Positions 10,327 to 20,703 of a stretch of 30,537 nucleotides of DNA are shown in pieces. The stretch covers positions 65,771-96,307 of the forward strand of contig VHZZ01000160.1 of NCBI GenBank assembly GCA_009801015.1. Reading direction: 5' to 3'. A program made the position numbers and the translations under genes. Source of the DNA: Silene noctiflora (lineage: Eukaryota; Streptophyta; Magnoliopsida; Caryophyllales; Caryophyllaceae). Positions within the stretch are counted from its first letter, which is position 1. Every line of letters starts with the position of its first letter. The notes beneath the pieces were generated by a model. That model was not told where the DNA came from. It worked only from the letters and a program-made list of their open reading frames with translations, and ran no database searches.

Positions 10327-10522
10327 TAAAAGGTAGCGGTTGCGAACTCCTCCGACATTTTATTCGGATGTACGATTCTTTAGCCCAGCCCAGTCCACTT
10401 CCTTATTAAACAAAAGCCCAGAATACCCGTTTCCCGAATCTATCGCAAAACCCCCTTTCTCTCTTCATCTTTACCCTAAAACCCAATCTTCCAATTTCAA
10501 TTTTATCACTTCAAAACCCTAA
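10325..10522 (+). promoter_or_regulatory. Alba gene promoter/5'UTR: TATA-like, site II and telo-box motifs
   Basis: A TATAAAA string (10325-10331) abuts the end of the upstream repeat. AGCCCA, the reverse of the TGGGCT site II motif, occurs at 10382-10387, 10387-10392 and 10415-10420. A telo-box AAACCCTAA is at 10514-10522. Site II plus telo-box is the known signature of plant translation and ribosome genes. The TATA-like string may not be the true one, because the site II motifs would then fall inside the transcript. Confidence 0.5.
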
Positions 10523-10633
10523 TTATCGGAACACCACTAATTCATCAATTACTCTCCAAAAAACCTTCACAAATTCAACTTATTCCGTCAATTAAATCAC
10601 GAATTAGGTTTTCGTTCGTAAAATCAATCATCA

Positions 10634-12500
10634 ATGGCTGCCGCAGTTGAACAAATTACCGAAGGAGTTACCAATTTGAACATCGTTGATCAAGGAAAGA
10701 AGAATCGTATTCAAGTTTCTCATACTAAGAAACCTCTCTTCTTCTACGTTAATCTCGCTAAGGTATAAAGTTAATTTGATTAATTTGATTTTTTTTTGTT
10801 AATTATTGGTTTTAATGTGTAATTAATTGAATAATTCTGCGGTTTTTGCAGAGGTATATGCAACAACATAACGAGGTTGAGCTTTCTGCGCTTGGAATGG
10901 GTAATTTTTTCTCACTCTTTTTGATTTTTTATTAGTGATTTATTGTTGAATTTGTTATGTTTGATGTTATTTGTTTTGTGTATGTTCATTTATCCGAAGG
11001 GTAAGGCGGTGTACATCCGACTTCGACATGTAATTTGCAGAGGCACTAGGATAATGTTGTTGTAGTTGATGCTTGAGCTGTTAGACAGTGGTATTGTAGT
11101 ACTTCCTCCGTCGTAGTCATTTGTTTATCGTTGATTAGAACACCCCTCGGGAAGATTAAAAATAAGTAAACAAGTGATTGGGATGTAGGAAATATTAGTT
11201 AATCACGAATCGTGATTTGTTCTTGCGCTATTAGTTGGAAATTGTAGATTGTTTTCCAGTGACTGGCTTTCGACTTTAATTTAGCGGTAGAAATTTAAGC
11301 GGGTTTTATATGTTTATGTGACAGACTCACAATTGCCTATATGGCTGTCTTAAAGTTGTCCACTTCTTCGAACTAAATGTGTTTCGTATAGTAATCTAGT
11401 TTAATAATTGGTATGATAGGTTCTTAGCAATATCTACGAGGCGGACATTAAATATGTCCCAAATTTAGTGCCACTTCTGCACTAATGTGCGAAGTTGAAC
11501 CTTGCGATGCTTTGGTGCGCTTCACGCCTTTTAAAACTCAGTGTTGTCTGCCATTGCAAATTTAGATTTACAACTTTAGAATATGGCAATCTTCTTTCTT
11601 CAATTGTCACCACCATATTACATATACTTCGGAATCTATTCACTCTTTTTCTACTAGAAGCTTGCATATAGTCATTGGACCTTGGGATTGTGTAGCATGC
11701 AATATCTTAATGACACCTCTAGTCTAATATGTGTTTGATTTGTAGTTTTTTCCCCATCTTTTTCTAGTTTAGAAAACTGACTGTTTTCTGCTTTGGCTGG
11801 TCTTGGATAATGTTTGCAGCAATTGCCACAGTGGTGACTATCGCGGAAATTCTTAAAAACAATGGGCTGGCTGTTGAGAAGAGTATGTTTCCAAGCCTGC
11901 TAATTTTCATAATGCCAACGAGAACTTAGTATAAGACATTCCCTTCCTCTCTTTCTTGTTGTCCTCTTTTGTTTTTGATCTTCAAAAATAGTGTCAACTT
12001 TGATCGATATTTTCTCTGAATATAATACCAGTTGTTTGAGACGAGAAAAATTTAACTATTTAGCATTGTGTATCTTCTTATATTTGGAGTATGTAATGTC
12101 CAAAATTGACATCACTTGACAACTTGAGTCAAACGGAGACGGTAGATATGGAAATTGAGAGAGTATAACAATGACCTGTTTGATTGAGTGATTTTTGCAG
12201 AAATCACGACATCAACTGTTGATATCAAGGATGATTCAAGAGGGCGACCGGTGCAGAAGGCCAAGGTAAAGAACCTAAATCTGCATGAATTATTATATCT
12301 ACTCTTCCTCTCACTTCTTGTTCATAAATATACTTGGAAGTTTCTATTTGTTGAAGAATATAGTTAGATATTCGCTGACAGTTGGTGTTGGTCTTTCATA
12401 GATCGAGATAATGCTGGGCAAGACAGAAAACTTTGACAAATTGATGGCAGCTGCTGCAGCAGAAGAGGGAGATATGGGAGATCATGAAGAACAGAACTAA
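10634..12500 (+). CDS. ALBA: Alba-domain DNA/RNA-binding protein (At2g34160/At1g29250-like)
   Basis: Five exons (10634-10762, 10852-10900, 11820-11882, 12201-12265, 12402-12500) splice in frame to a 134-aa protein, the usual size for the small plant Alba proteins. All donors are GT and acceptors AG, and phases agree across every junction. The Alba fold spans about residues 24-110: NRIQVSHTKKPLFFYVNLAK, RYMQQHNEVELSALGMAI, a VVTIAEILKNNGLAVEK segment, then the RGRPVQKAKIEIMLGKT end. The tail is acidic and alanine-rich. Family members bind RNA or DNA, are found in nucleus and cytoplasm, and one plant pair is linked to R-loop binding; none of that is shown here. The start is supported by an in-frame TAA at 10619-10621. 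The promoter carries site II and telo-box motifs like the RRS1/SNU13 region. It is convergent with RRS1. Confidence 0.95.
11102..11192. mobile_element. Stowaway-like MITE in Alba intron 2
   Basis: The left end cttcctccgtcgtagtcat and the right end (reverse-complemented tttcctacatcccaatcac) form an imperfect inverted repeat continuing through tttgttta/cttgttta. TA flanks both sides (11100-11101 and 11193-11194). It is 91 bp, non-coding, and sits well away from the splice sites. Confidence 0.7.
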
Positions 12501-12941
12501 ACCTAAGGCTTCTCTTCGTTCCAAAACTTATTTGTTTGTTTGTCAATGCGTCCTACTGTTTCCTTATGATCAAGGATACTATTTCTAGATGAACTTCTAG
12601 TTTTTTTTTCTTTTTTGTTCCTGTTGTAGTTTGAAAGTCGAATGCTGAACTTCGCTGTCTATGTTGAAAGTTCTTGGATTTGGTTTCTAAGATGTATTTG
12701 TTCAGATTTACAATCGATGTTTTCTTTAGCATTGGTATAGTGTGGTGAGCACAGGTAGCGCAATGAATCAGAATACATGAAACTAACTTGCGGGTTTTGG
12801 ATATAAAATTCTGGATTCTTATGGAATCGAGTTGGTCTAAACCCTTTATGAGGCATTGATCGATTTGCTATTCACGGCCAACCGCTAAATATTGACAAAT
12901 TTTTGTGGGTTTGCCTCGTAGAACATTAAGCTATTTCAAAT

Positions 12942-13086
12942 GGAAAATGAGTTGGCGTCACTAGGTGACACTCAATCTCGGCGCCACCCTCTCACATGCA
13001 ATAAGTAGGGACCCCTACAATAATGTATGCATGTGAGAGGGTGACACTCAAACTTGGCACCACCCGGTGGCGCCCTATCATTTTCC
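12942..13086. mobile_element. Mutator-like foldback MITE with 9-bp TSD
   Basis: The element starts ggaaaatga and ends tcattttcc, and is flanked by the perfect 9-bp duplication atttcaaat (12933-12941 and 13087-13095). The inverted arms run about 60 bp with some mismatches, to cctctcacatgca and its complement, leaving a loop of roughly 25 bp. The 145-bp element lies about 440 bp past the Alba stop codon. Confidence 0.75.
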
Positions 13087-13095
13087 ATTTCAAAT

Positions 13096-13193
13096 GCGAG
13101 AGGGCATTAAACTCATGAGGGAGAGCTTTACCGCCCTAGTGGTCCTACCCGGCTCGAATCCGGATTAAACCGGATGGTTTACACCAAAAAAAA
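13096..13193 (+). mobile_element. SINE-like 3' fragment with B-box and A tail
   Basis: A box B-like ggctcgaatcc (13151-13161) is followed by ggattaaaccggatggttt, then acacc and a run of A (about 13185-13193). This arrangement, tRNA-type internal promoter half then A tail, suits a tRNA-derived SINE. Box A is not convincing, so the 5' part is probably lost or diverged. Confidence 0.4.
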
Positions 13194-14066
13194 GAAATTG
13201 AATGTGTGTTTTTAAAGGTTTGGTTAAGGCCCTTTTTTTTTTTTTTTGTACTGAAAGTGTTTTGAAATGAGCTGAAATTAAGTCCAAAAAAACAGGGCCT
13301 AACAGAACCATTTTGTAAGTGTCCGATGTATCGAAAGGTGACCTTTGGTACACAAACAGTATGATTGATATCATATATTTTTGTTTTTAATTTCCACAAA
13401 TTGATGTTAAAGCTTTCTTGTTTCATTGAATAAATCGAAAGTTTCACTTATGAAACCGAACCAATAGAACTGCTTAAAATGGTTTGCTGTTTGCAACTTT
13501 TCAAACGGCTTGATATAGGTTAAGACTTTGGACTCGTCTACCCAAAATTTCGGCCCGATATGTGCATTTGGGCAATTCAGATCCGTATTAATCACGGTTG
13601 AACAGGGTAATCATACAATTAGGTTAGCCCATGGCGCAAAGCCGTAATGCATTTCAAGTTTTAGACAACACAGTATTGTTTTACTCTCAAAAGAAGGTTG
13701 AAAATGTTGAGCACAGTTTCGAGGACTACTTGATAATGTGAAATAAAACTGCCATTGTAGGCTTGTAGCAGACTGTCCCGGAGAGGAAGGTATCACACGG
13801 TCAATTGTCGAGGATAAATATCTAGAAATTGAATAATCCAAGGCTTAGCATGATAGTATACTATATTTCCCATCATCAAGCATAGCAGCAGTATCAAATT
13901 TCTGAAAATGATACAGAACTCGTCACAGTGATTGGTAAACAAACTAGAATTAAACAGGAAATGAATTTGCAAATGCATTAGTGACCAAAACATAATAGCT
14001 CCTATAACATTTAGGAAAAGGTGCTCAAAACAAGTAACCAACATAGCCTACACGTTGCGGACACTA
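13194..14066. other. Intergenic region between convergent Alba and RRS1 genes
   Basis: No gene is seen. Several minus-strand open frames of 60-100 codons are low-complexity or lysine/phenylalanine-rich products of AT-rich DNA. The part next to 14066 should be the 3'UTR of RRS1. Confidence 0.45.
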
Positions 14067-17000
14067 TCACTTGGACTTGGATGATTTAGACTTGTGTGAT
14101 CCTTTATGGAACGTTCCTTTGCTCGATGATGTCTTCTGGGACGGCGCTTTACCTCCTGATTTCTTAAAAGGCTTTGATTTTGTTTTTAACTTGCTAGAGT
14201 CTGTTGACATCTTGCCCTTTTTGCTGCTTTGGCTCTTCTCTTTTTGCACATTAATCTTTCTAACAGCCTACATTATACAACGAAAATCCATGAGCATATT
14301 TGCAAATGATAAAAGAACAATGTGTCTGTAATTTCAGATTCAACGACTCTTTATCAAGGAAAAGGTTTCAGGGGGAATTATTTTACGCTGACAGATTTCA
14401 AACACAAGATATAAGTGTTACCTCTCAATACACCCGATAAACTGGTTATTCCAGTCGGGGTCTGCATTTGAATTTATGTTCGGGAATGTTTCATGTTTGT
14501 GGCTATCGGGTTATCTGAGTCGTCAATTCGGGGCAAGTAAAATTTATAGGATTAGGTCAGTTCAGGTGTGGATCGGTCAATTCGAGTGGGGTTAGCTTAG
14601 TTCTGACTTCTGAGGGTATACTGATCTGACATTATCAACTAAGCAAGCTAACGTGAGCAATCCTGTATCAATTATGTGATCATCATACCTTGTCAATATT
14701 AAGCACACCATTGGAATGCTTGGAGAGGAGTTTGTTCAAAATCTCGTCAGTTTGCTCTTTCTCCTTTGAACTCATTCCTCTTCCTTGGACAACCGGCAGG
14801 AACTACAAGTCACAGTTAAAGGAGTATGTAAGATGTGATGTCGACCACAAAATAAAAACAACTACCAGCCAAATAGAATACAAAGATCCAAACCTTTCGA
14901 TGTTTCCCATCGGCCTTTGGTTTCTTCTCTCCATCTAACTTTTTGTCAAACTTTCCAATACTTGCCGTAGATGTTGCTGCATGACCAGCGACTTGCTCTA
15001 GCTCACGTTTACCAAGTTTCTTCTGAGCAGTCTGACTACCAGTGATGGGTAGTGCTTGAGCAGCTAGTTGGACATGGCTGGCGAAATAACTCAGTTTAGA
15101 AGAAAGTTCTCAACTACAAATCATGATAATTTGATGATCTAACGGAATTTATCAGTGAAGATATGTGTCCACTTACTACTATTAACAGTTACAATTAAGT
15201 TTAAATGCTAGTGAAAGTTCACACAACAACTTCTTGAAAGAAGTTTTTGCCCTAGTGTTTTAGGCAAAAAATCAATTGAACAACGTGTCAATATCCTTGT
15301 CGGTATGGGTGTTTAACAGGGAAAGCATATGGCTGATGGATAAACTAATGCTCAAACACAAAAAAAAGATTATCTTGGAGATAGAAGCTTCAGATTTTGT
15401 ATGCTGGTATAATCTAAATCCGTTACTTTAATTATGCTTACGCTTCATTAACTTAATTCTAATAGACGAGTAAAAATTTGACTGCGATATTCCATAGCAA
15501 AAAATATACCTTGGCAGGGCTCCGACTTTTGCAGCTTCCTTGAGATTCTTCAAGCGATTCTTCTCGTGTTTATCCGCTCGTTCTTTCCTACCCTTTTTTC
15601 TCTTTGCAAAAGGATCCTCTCCAGGCACTGCAAGTAAAGACACGACATGGCTACATAAATTACTTGCTCCCCTGAACATAGTGAATCCATGACTAAGGGT
15701 GAGGGTAAGATGAGAAATCGACAAGAAAATATATGCTAACATTGCCATGTTCTTACCATCACTAGGCTTGGCTTCAATAATTGGATCATCATTTTCATCA
15801 TTAGCACGATCATACCCGTAAGTGCGCTTCCAATCGCCACTCTTCTCATCATATGCAATCTTGTCCTTCTTGCGTTTTCGTATGCCTACAGAAAGAGCAC
15901 AGGAACCAAGCAAATTTAACTAATGTCGATTGCGAAAATAAAGCAAAGTGTTCAAGTTGTAGGAAAGTCCATTGGTAGCTCACCCTTGCTCTCAGCAAAC
16001 AGTTCCCACCTTGTTTTTGGTTTTGGCCTCGGCAGCTGAACATACAAGATAAATGGACACATTAGCTTAAGCAGTGAAACGAAAGTACTAATTTCAAGCT
16101 GCAAACAAAAAGGCTCTCAGCAAACCCTTACCTGCTTTTCAATAGTCCTACTATAATGGAAAGAAGAAAAACATGATAAAAAACTGAGATGCCGAGCCAT
16201 GTCCAGCATTACTAAGGCTATCATCCAGGTTTTCTAAATATACAGAAGATTTCCCTTGAAAGAGAAAAAAGCAATCAACGTATAAAAAATGGCTATCATG
16301 TTCGTCATATAACTGTTAGTCAGTACTCATGCAACCATCCTAGAGCGAAGAAATCAAGACACTCCAACATAACAGACATGCTACAATTTACTATGCCTGA
16401 ATGCAGGTGTGAACAAGAAACCAAAGAAGCAAAGATACGACAATTGACAACTATAATAGCGGAGCATAAAACTTCAATCACATTCTATGACAAAAGAATC
16501 AACAACAATAAAATCATTGTTCTATTAATAAAAGATTGCACCTACAGCGCTTGTTTGGATACAATAACAGAAGGAAAAAAGCGGGAACAGAGAAGGAGAA
16601 TCAGGAATGGAGTAATGTAATTTTACAACCAAATAAATCCTTTGTTAGAAGGATTTTGATATGGTTTGTAAGACGTAAATTTGATTCCTCCAATTGCTTT
16701 TAATTGAGATTGCAAACTTAACAATGGCTTAATAGGTTATTAAGCACATGACAATCGAAATATTGCATAAAACGTAGCACAATTCATTTTTGTTGATAAA
16801 ATAGTCAAGTCAGAAAAATCGAGCAAAAACCCTTACATGCTTCTGTCTAGGAAGTCTTGTGGTTGGTGCCGGCAATGATATAATGGGTCCGTCCACATCT
16901 TCATTTGCAGGCAAGTTGAAAAGGAAATCTACAATTCTTTGTGCAGCTTCAGTTCCAACTTGCAAACATGACTTTACCAGCTCTTGCCTTCATTTCGTCC

Positions 17001-18034
17001 CAAAAACACACATAAAACACGAACACCATTAATCCCTCAATCATCTTCCAATTTCAAGCATAATGTAACCAAACTTTATACAGATCTAATCTATAAGNAG
17101 ATGTATATATAGATAGTCAAGGATCACTTGGGTTTTTAAATGAAATAAATCAAATAAAAATGGCAAAAAACAAGACATGGACTAGCAGGATATGGAAAAC
17201 AAGACAAGAATTCTGTAGAATTAGACTATTGGAACCAATTGTATTGAAAGGGATGTAGCGCAGCTTGGTAGCGCGTTTGTTTTGGGTACAAAATGTCGCG
17301 GGTTCAAATCCTGTCATCCCTACCTAATTACTCTTACTCAATGGCACTCCCCGAAAACCTTCACACAGGTCGTAAACTCAACCTTGTTACCAACAAAATT
17401 AGATTAGTTTTGAGTGACATCTACAGCAACCCAATCGACTATGATTCATGAATCTCATAAATCTCAACATGGGCAACATAAAAATTGATGCGATTTCTAC
17501 AGCAACCCAATCGACTATGATTGACGAATTTCACCATGAGCACACAAACAAAGCAATCGATTCACAAAAACAAAATATTACGAACAATGTTACAAATATC
17601 ATAAAGAAGCAAACTTTATACTAAAAAACTTAACACAGACAGCAAAAAGATTACACCTCTGTCTCAACCATTCGTTTATCTTTATACTCCCTCCGTTCCA
17701 ATCATATAAAAAAAGGTAAACAAATGAACGGGACAAAGCGAGTAATTACCAACAAAATTAGTTCAGCCTGAGGTGATTTCTACAGCAACCCAATTGACAA
17801 AATTACATGAATTCAAACATGAGCAAAAGGTAATACAAAAAATGCTCAAACTATCACAAAAAAATCACAAAAAATCGAATTTAAGCAGAAAAAAAACCCA
17901 AAAAAAATAAAAAAAAAAGAATCAAACTTTATATACCTATTAGAAGGAATAGATTTGAAATGATGATTAGGGTTATATGCCAATAGATTACCCCCATCAA
18001 TTTGAATTTCTCTCTCAATTTCCATATCACCCAT
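14067..18034 (-). CDS. RRS1: Ribosome biogenesis regulatory protein, RRS1 family (At2g37990-like)
   Basis: Eight minus-strand exons (18034-17937, 16987-16837, 16035-15984, 15885-15757, 15627-15510, 15077-14894, 14802-14689, 14267-14067) splice in frame to 348 aa. In yeast and animals, Rrs1 pairs with Rpf2 to load the 5S RNP (5S RNA, uL18, uL5) on pre-60S particles in the nucleolus. The conserved N-terminal half is clear: [12 protein letters not shown] (15-26), [59 protein letters not shown] (about 65-101, split here across two exons), then [29 protein letters not shown]. The C-terminal third is lysine/serine-rich and probably nucleolar-targeting. Length is near that of plant homologues. An in-frame TAG four codons before the ATG supports the start. 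Intron 1 holds an organelle-type tRNA-Pro and a MITE. The symbol is unrelated to the Arabidopsis resistance gene RRS1. It shares a promoter region with SNU13. Confidence 0.94.
14438..14610. repeat. CGGGTC-type repeat remnant in RRS1 intron 7
   Basis: Words such as ccagtcggggtc, gtgtggatcggtcaattcg and ggggcaagt echo the GC-rich repeats at 10074-10326 and 26480-27058. They lie inside the intron between exons 7 and 8 of RRS1. No ends or target duplication can be placed, so it is called only a remnant. Confidence 0.35.
17249..17322 (+). tRNA. trnP-UGG: Organelle-type tRNA-Pro (UGG) inside RRS1 intron 1
   Basis: A 74-nt cloverleaf is present: acceptor AGGGATG pairing with CATCCCT plus discriminator A, anticodon stem TTTGT/ACAAA with loop TTTGGGT (anticodon TGG), and a T arm with GGTTCAAATCC. 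The sequence closely resembles plastid trnP-UGG, which is also carried by many plant mitochondrial genomes. It is therefore most likely a short nuclear insertion of organelle DNA. No CCA is encoded and no T-run terminator follows within about 40 bp, so nuclear expression is doubtful. It lies on the strand opposite to RRS1. Confidence 0.85.
17388..17800. repeat. Three dispersed copies of a ctacagcaacccaat(c/t)gac unit
   Basis: The unit recurs in RRS1 intron 1 at about 17410-17445, 17490-17532 and 17772-17800. The first and third copies are both preceded by accaacaaaattag, and the first two both extend through tatgatt. The spacing is uneven and a MITE lies between copies two and three. The intron seems to have grown by local duplication plus insertion. 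Confidence 0.6.
17656..17742. mobile_element. Stowaway-like MITE in RRS1 intron 1
   Basis: The left end (cctctgtctcaaccattcg) and right end (reverse-complemented ctcgctttgtcccgttcat) form an inverted repeat continuing through tttatcttt/tttaccttt. A second left-end-like piece, actccctccgttccaatcat, lies inside and suggests nesting or rearrangement. It ends at a TA (17743-17744). Confidence 0.55.
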
Positions 18035-18336
18035 TACTTTCTCTCTCTAAAAAAAGGGCCTCTTTTGTTTTTGTGTTTTGCTGAAGTAAAAAAATGAGAG
18101 GGTTTTAATTTTTTTTTTTGCCCTAAAAAACCAAGTAATAAAACCTTAAAACGTCGTCGTTTTGGGTAATAGAAGGGTTAAAATTTGTCGTTTTAAAGCC
18201 CACCAAGTCAAAGGTTGACACTTGCTATAAATTAAAACTAATCTTTAACATTTGCCGTTTCTCTAAAACCCTTAATTGCTCAAAACCCTAGCCCCCCTTT
18301 TTTCCCTCTCTTCAGTTCATCAATTATTCAATCACC
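18035..18336. promoter_or_regulatory. Bidirectional RRS1/SNU13 promoter with site II, TATA and telo-box
   Basis: Only 302 bp separate the two start codons. Toward SNU13 there is AGCCCA (18197-18202, reverse of site II TGGGCT), then ctataaatta (TATA-like, about 18225-18232), then a telo-box AAACCCTA (18283-18290) and a near-copy (aaaaccctta, 18265-18274). Toward RRS1 there is GGGCC (about 18056-18060), near its start codon. An inverted aaaacg-tcgt-cgtttt motif sits near 18148-18163. Site II and telo-box together are established marks of plant ribosome-production genes (TCP and Pur-alpha type factors); co-regulation here is inferred. Confidence 0.65.
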
Positions 18337-20703
18337 ATGGTATATACTCAATTTTTTATCTTTTTTTGTTTTTAATTTTAATTTTAATTTTAATTTATTC
18401 AAAGTTTGTATCTTTATTGGGTTTTAGTTAGTTTATTGAAATGATTAATTTTGCAAGTAGATTAGCTTAATTATTTGATGAAGTTGCTGAATTTCTGTTT
18501 TTTAATTTCTTCAAAGTTTGTATCTTTATTGGGTTGTAGCTCTTAATTTGAATGATTAATGTTTTAAATTAGATTAGCTTAAGTATATACTCCTTTCGTC
18601 TCAATCGTTTGTTTACCTTGGATTAATAAAAACCGTCACAATGAATACAAAAGGTAAACAAATGATTGGGGCGGAGGGAGTACGAGTGAATGTTACTGAA
18701 TTTCTGTTCAAAGTTTGTAGCTTTATCGNTTTTTAATAAAAACCGTCACAAAGAATACAAAAGGTAAACAAATGATTGGGGCGGAGGGAGNANNAGTGAA
18801 TGTTACTGAATTTCTGTTCAAAGTTTGTAGCTTTATCGGGTTTTAATAAAAACCGTCACAAAGAATACAAAAGGTAAACAAATGATTGGGGCGGAGGGAG
18901 TAAAAGTGAATGTTACTGAATTTCTGTTCAAAGTTTGTAGCTTTATCGGGTTTTAGTTCTTTATTTGAATGATCGATTTCTATAAAATCAATTAGCTTGA
19001 TTAAGTGAGTCAATGTTGCTGGATTTTAATGATTTGACATAGGTTAGCTTAATTATGTTAGTCGATACTCCCCGGCTCATTTGGTTCTTCATGTTGTCAT
19101 TCGTTAGTGAGGGGTATTTTAATTAGACGTGAAGAAAGAATTGAGACGGAAAAAAGTATGGTTTTGTTTTGTTGTTATGAGGATTGACTTTAGTTGTTTA
19201 TTGAACTTAATAGAATGGAGAAGCAGTAAACCCGAAAGCATACCCTTTAGCAGATGCTCAATTGACAATAACAATCATGGATCTTGTTCAACAAGCTTCC
19301 CATTTCAAGCAACTCAAAAAGGGTGCTAATGAAGGTAGTTAAATTTTCTTTTATACGCATTTAACTGATAATTTGTGTATTCGACTTTCAATAAATGTTG
19401 GTTCTTAAAGTTTTGTCTTGAATTAGCAAGAAAGAATATTATATGGTCTGCTGTATCTGACCAAAAAGTGGGTGTATGAATGGTTTTTATTATGATGCAG
19501 CAACTAAGACTTTGAACAGAGGTATTGCTGAGTTTGTGGTCATGGCGGCGGATACCGAGCCTTTGGAGATCCTTCTTCACCTTCCCTTGCTTGCTGAGGA
19601 CAAGGTATGTTTTGATTTGTGTTATTGTTATGACAGTTGTACTGATTTCTGTTGATTGATGTACTTTTGATGGAATTTGTGGGTTTTCCTGAATATGTTG
19701 AGTTATTGTTTCACAGAATGCCCGGGATTTTAGTTGAACTGAATGATACTATGTTTTTCTTACACTGTTTCCTAATTTGTTAGGATTGAAGTGGGTTGTA
19801 TGTTTTGGCTCCAAGTTTAAATTCGTATGAGTAATTCTTAGGTATGACGGATAGGGAACATGATGTTTTAAACCAAATTAGATCTAGAGGAACATGTTGT
19901 TGAACTTTCGTTTTTTTATCATGCGTATGTTTCCTCTCCTTTTTTCAATATTACCACCAAATCAGTAGTAGGCCAGTGCCAGAGTCACTTCCATGGGAAC
20001 AAGAAATCGTTGTTCTGTTCCCGTAAACAAACATTGACACCTGCCATTCCTTTCAATGATTGTAGATGGGTGTTTCCTATTTTTTTAATTTCACACTAGT
20101 TTGTTTGCACTATTAATGTTGATTAGGTGCTTTTTACTTTCTTTGTTCCATTCGATTGTAGACGTTTTTCAAAATCCTCGTCACATTTTAAATGACGTAT
20201 ACAATCAAATGAAACAGAAGAAGTCGGTGATAGCTAGTAGCATGAAGTTATCTAGCTTAACTTTTATGCGATAAACTGATAATAACATGAACTTGGATAG
20301 TTGGGAGGATCTAGTGCTGTAGAAGTAATAGCTTCTGGTTCTGATGATGTTGTTTGATGTTTCTTCGATGAATCAAAGTTATCTCTTAAATATTTTCTCG
20401 ACATCAAATTCTGGATACTTAAATCTGCTTTTTTTTTTCTCTTCTGCAGAATGTTCCATACGTATTTGTTCCCTCAAAAGAACAGCTCGGCCGAGCATGT
20501 GGTGTTTCCAGGCCCGTGATTTCTTGTTCAGTGACATCTAACGAAGGAAGCCAGTTGAAATCTCAAATTCAACAACTCAAGGTGAATAATCCATTTTTCT
20601 TACATGTGATTTCCTGTTCTTGATTTTTATAGACTCGACTTCAGATACTAATCTCATTTTTCAAACACAAATGTAGGATGCAATTGAGAAACTCTTGATC
20701 TAA
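18337..20703 (+). CDS. SNU13: SNU13/NHP2L1, L7Ae-family snoRNP and U4 snRNP protein
   Basis: Five exons (18337-18339, 19214-19334, 19501-19604, 20450-20581, 20677-20703) give 128 aa, exactly the usual length. Snu13 (15.5K) binds kink-turns in U4 snRNA and box C/D snoRNAs and nucleates both complexes in nucleus and nucleolus. The protein runs [18 protein letters not shown], then [20 protein letters not shown] with the [23 protein letters not shown]-binding core (about residues 37-56), the [20 protein letters not shown] segment, [15 protein letters not shown], and ends DAIEKLLI. Exon 1 codes only the ATG: the donor atg|gtatat and acceptor aatag|aat restore M-N-G-E, matching the family's M-T-G-E. 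Phases agree at all junctions. Intron 1 carries a MITE and a tandem array; intron 3 carries a second MITE. It is divergent from RRS1. Confidence 0.94.
18590..18680. mobile_element. Stowaway-like MITE in SNU13 intron 1
   Basis: The left end ctcctttcgtctcaatcg and right end (reverse-complemented ctccctccgccccaatca) continue as matching tttgtttacctt arms. TA flanks both sides (18588-18589 and 18681-18682). It is 91 bp. Its right half is included in the tandem array that follows. Confidence 0.75.
18623..18952. repeat. Three tandem 110-bp repeats in SNU13 intron 1
   Basis: Units start at 18623, 18733 and 18843, each beginning ttaataaaaaccgtcaca, and are nearly identical. Each unit holds the right half of the Stowaway-like MITE plus about 50 bp of intron sequence (ctgaatttctgttcaaagtt). 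The caaagtttgta word also recurs upstream at about 18400 and 18512, at a spacing of about 112 bp, so an older repeat existed before the MITE. Unresolved bases (18729, 18791, 18793, 18794) fall inside the array, so the copy number may be wrong. Confidence 0.85.
20137..20223. mobile_element. MITE in SNU13 intron 3
   Basis: The left end tttgttccattcgattgta and the right end, reverse-complemented ctgtttcatttgattgta, form an inverted repeat of about 27 bp that continues to acgt on both sides. The left end follows a TA (20135-20136); the right side lacks a clear TA. It is 87 bp, non-coding and Stowaway-like. Confidence 0.6.

Noticed and set aside
13145-14044. Several minus-strand frames of 60-100 codons
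   Set aside because: They are low-complexity or cross a SINE-like tail and an intergenic AT-rich region; none resembles a known domain.
14610-14690. Possible box C/D snoRNA near the 5' end of RRS1 intron 7 (atgatgat on the minus strand)
   Set aside because: No D box (CTGA) was found at a suitable distance on that strand.
16378-16620. 80-codon plus-strand frame
   Set aside because: It lies antisense within an RRS1 intron and has a composition typical of random AT-rich DNA.
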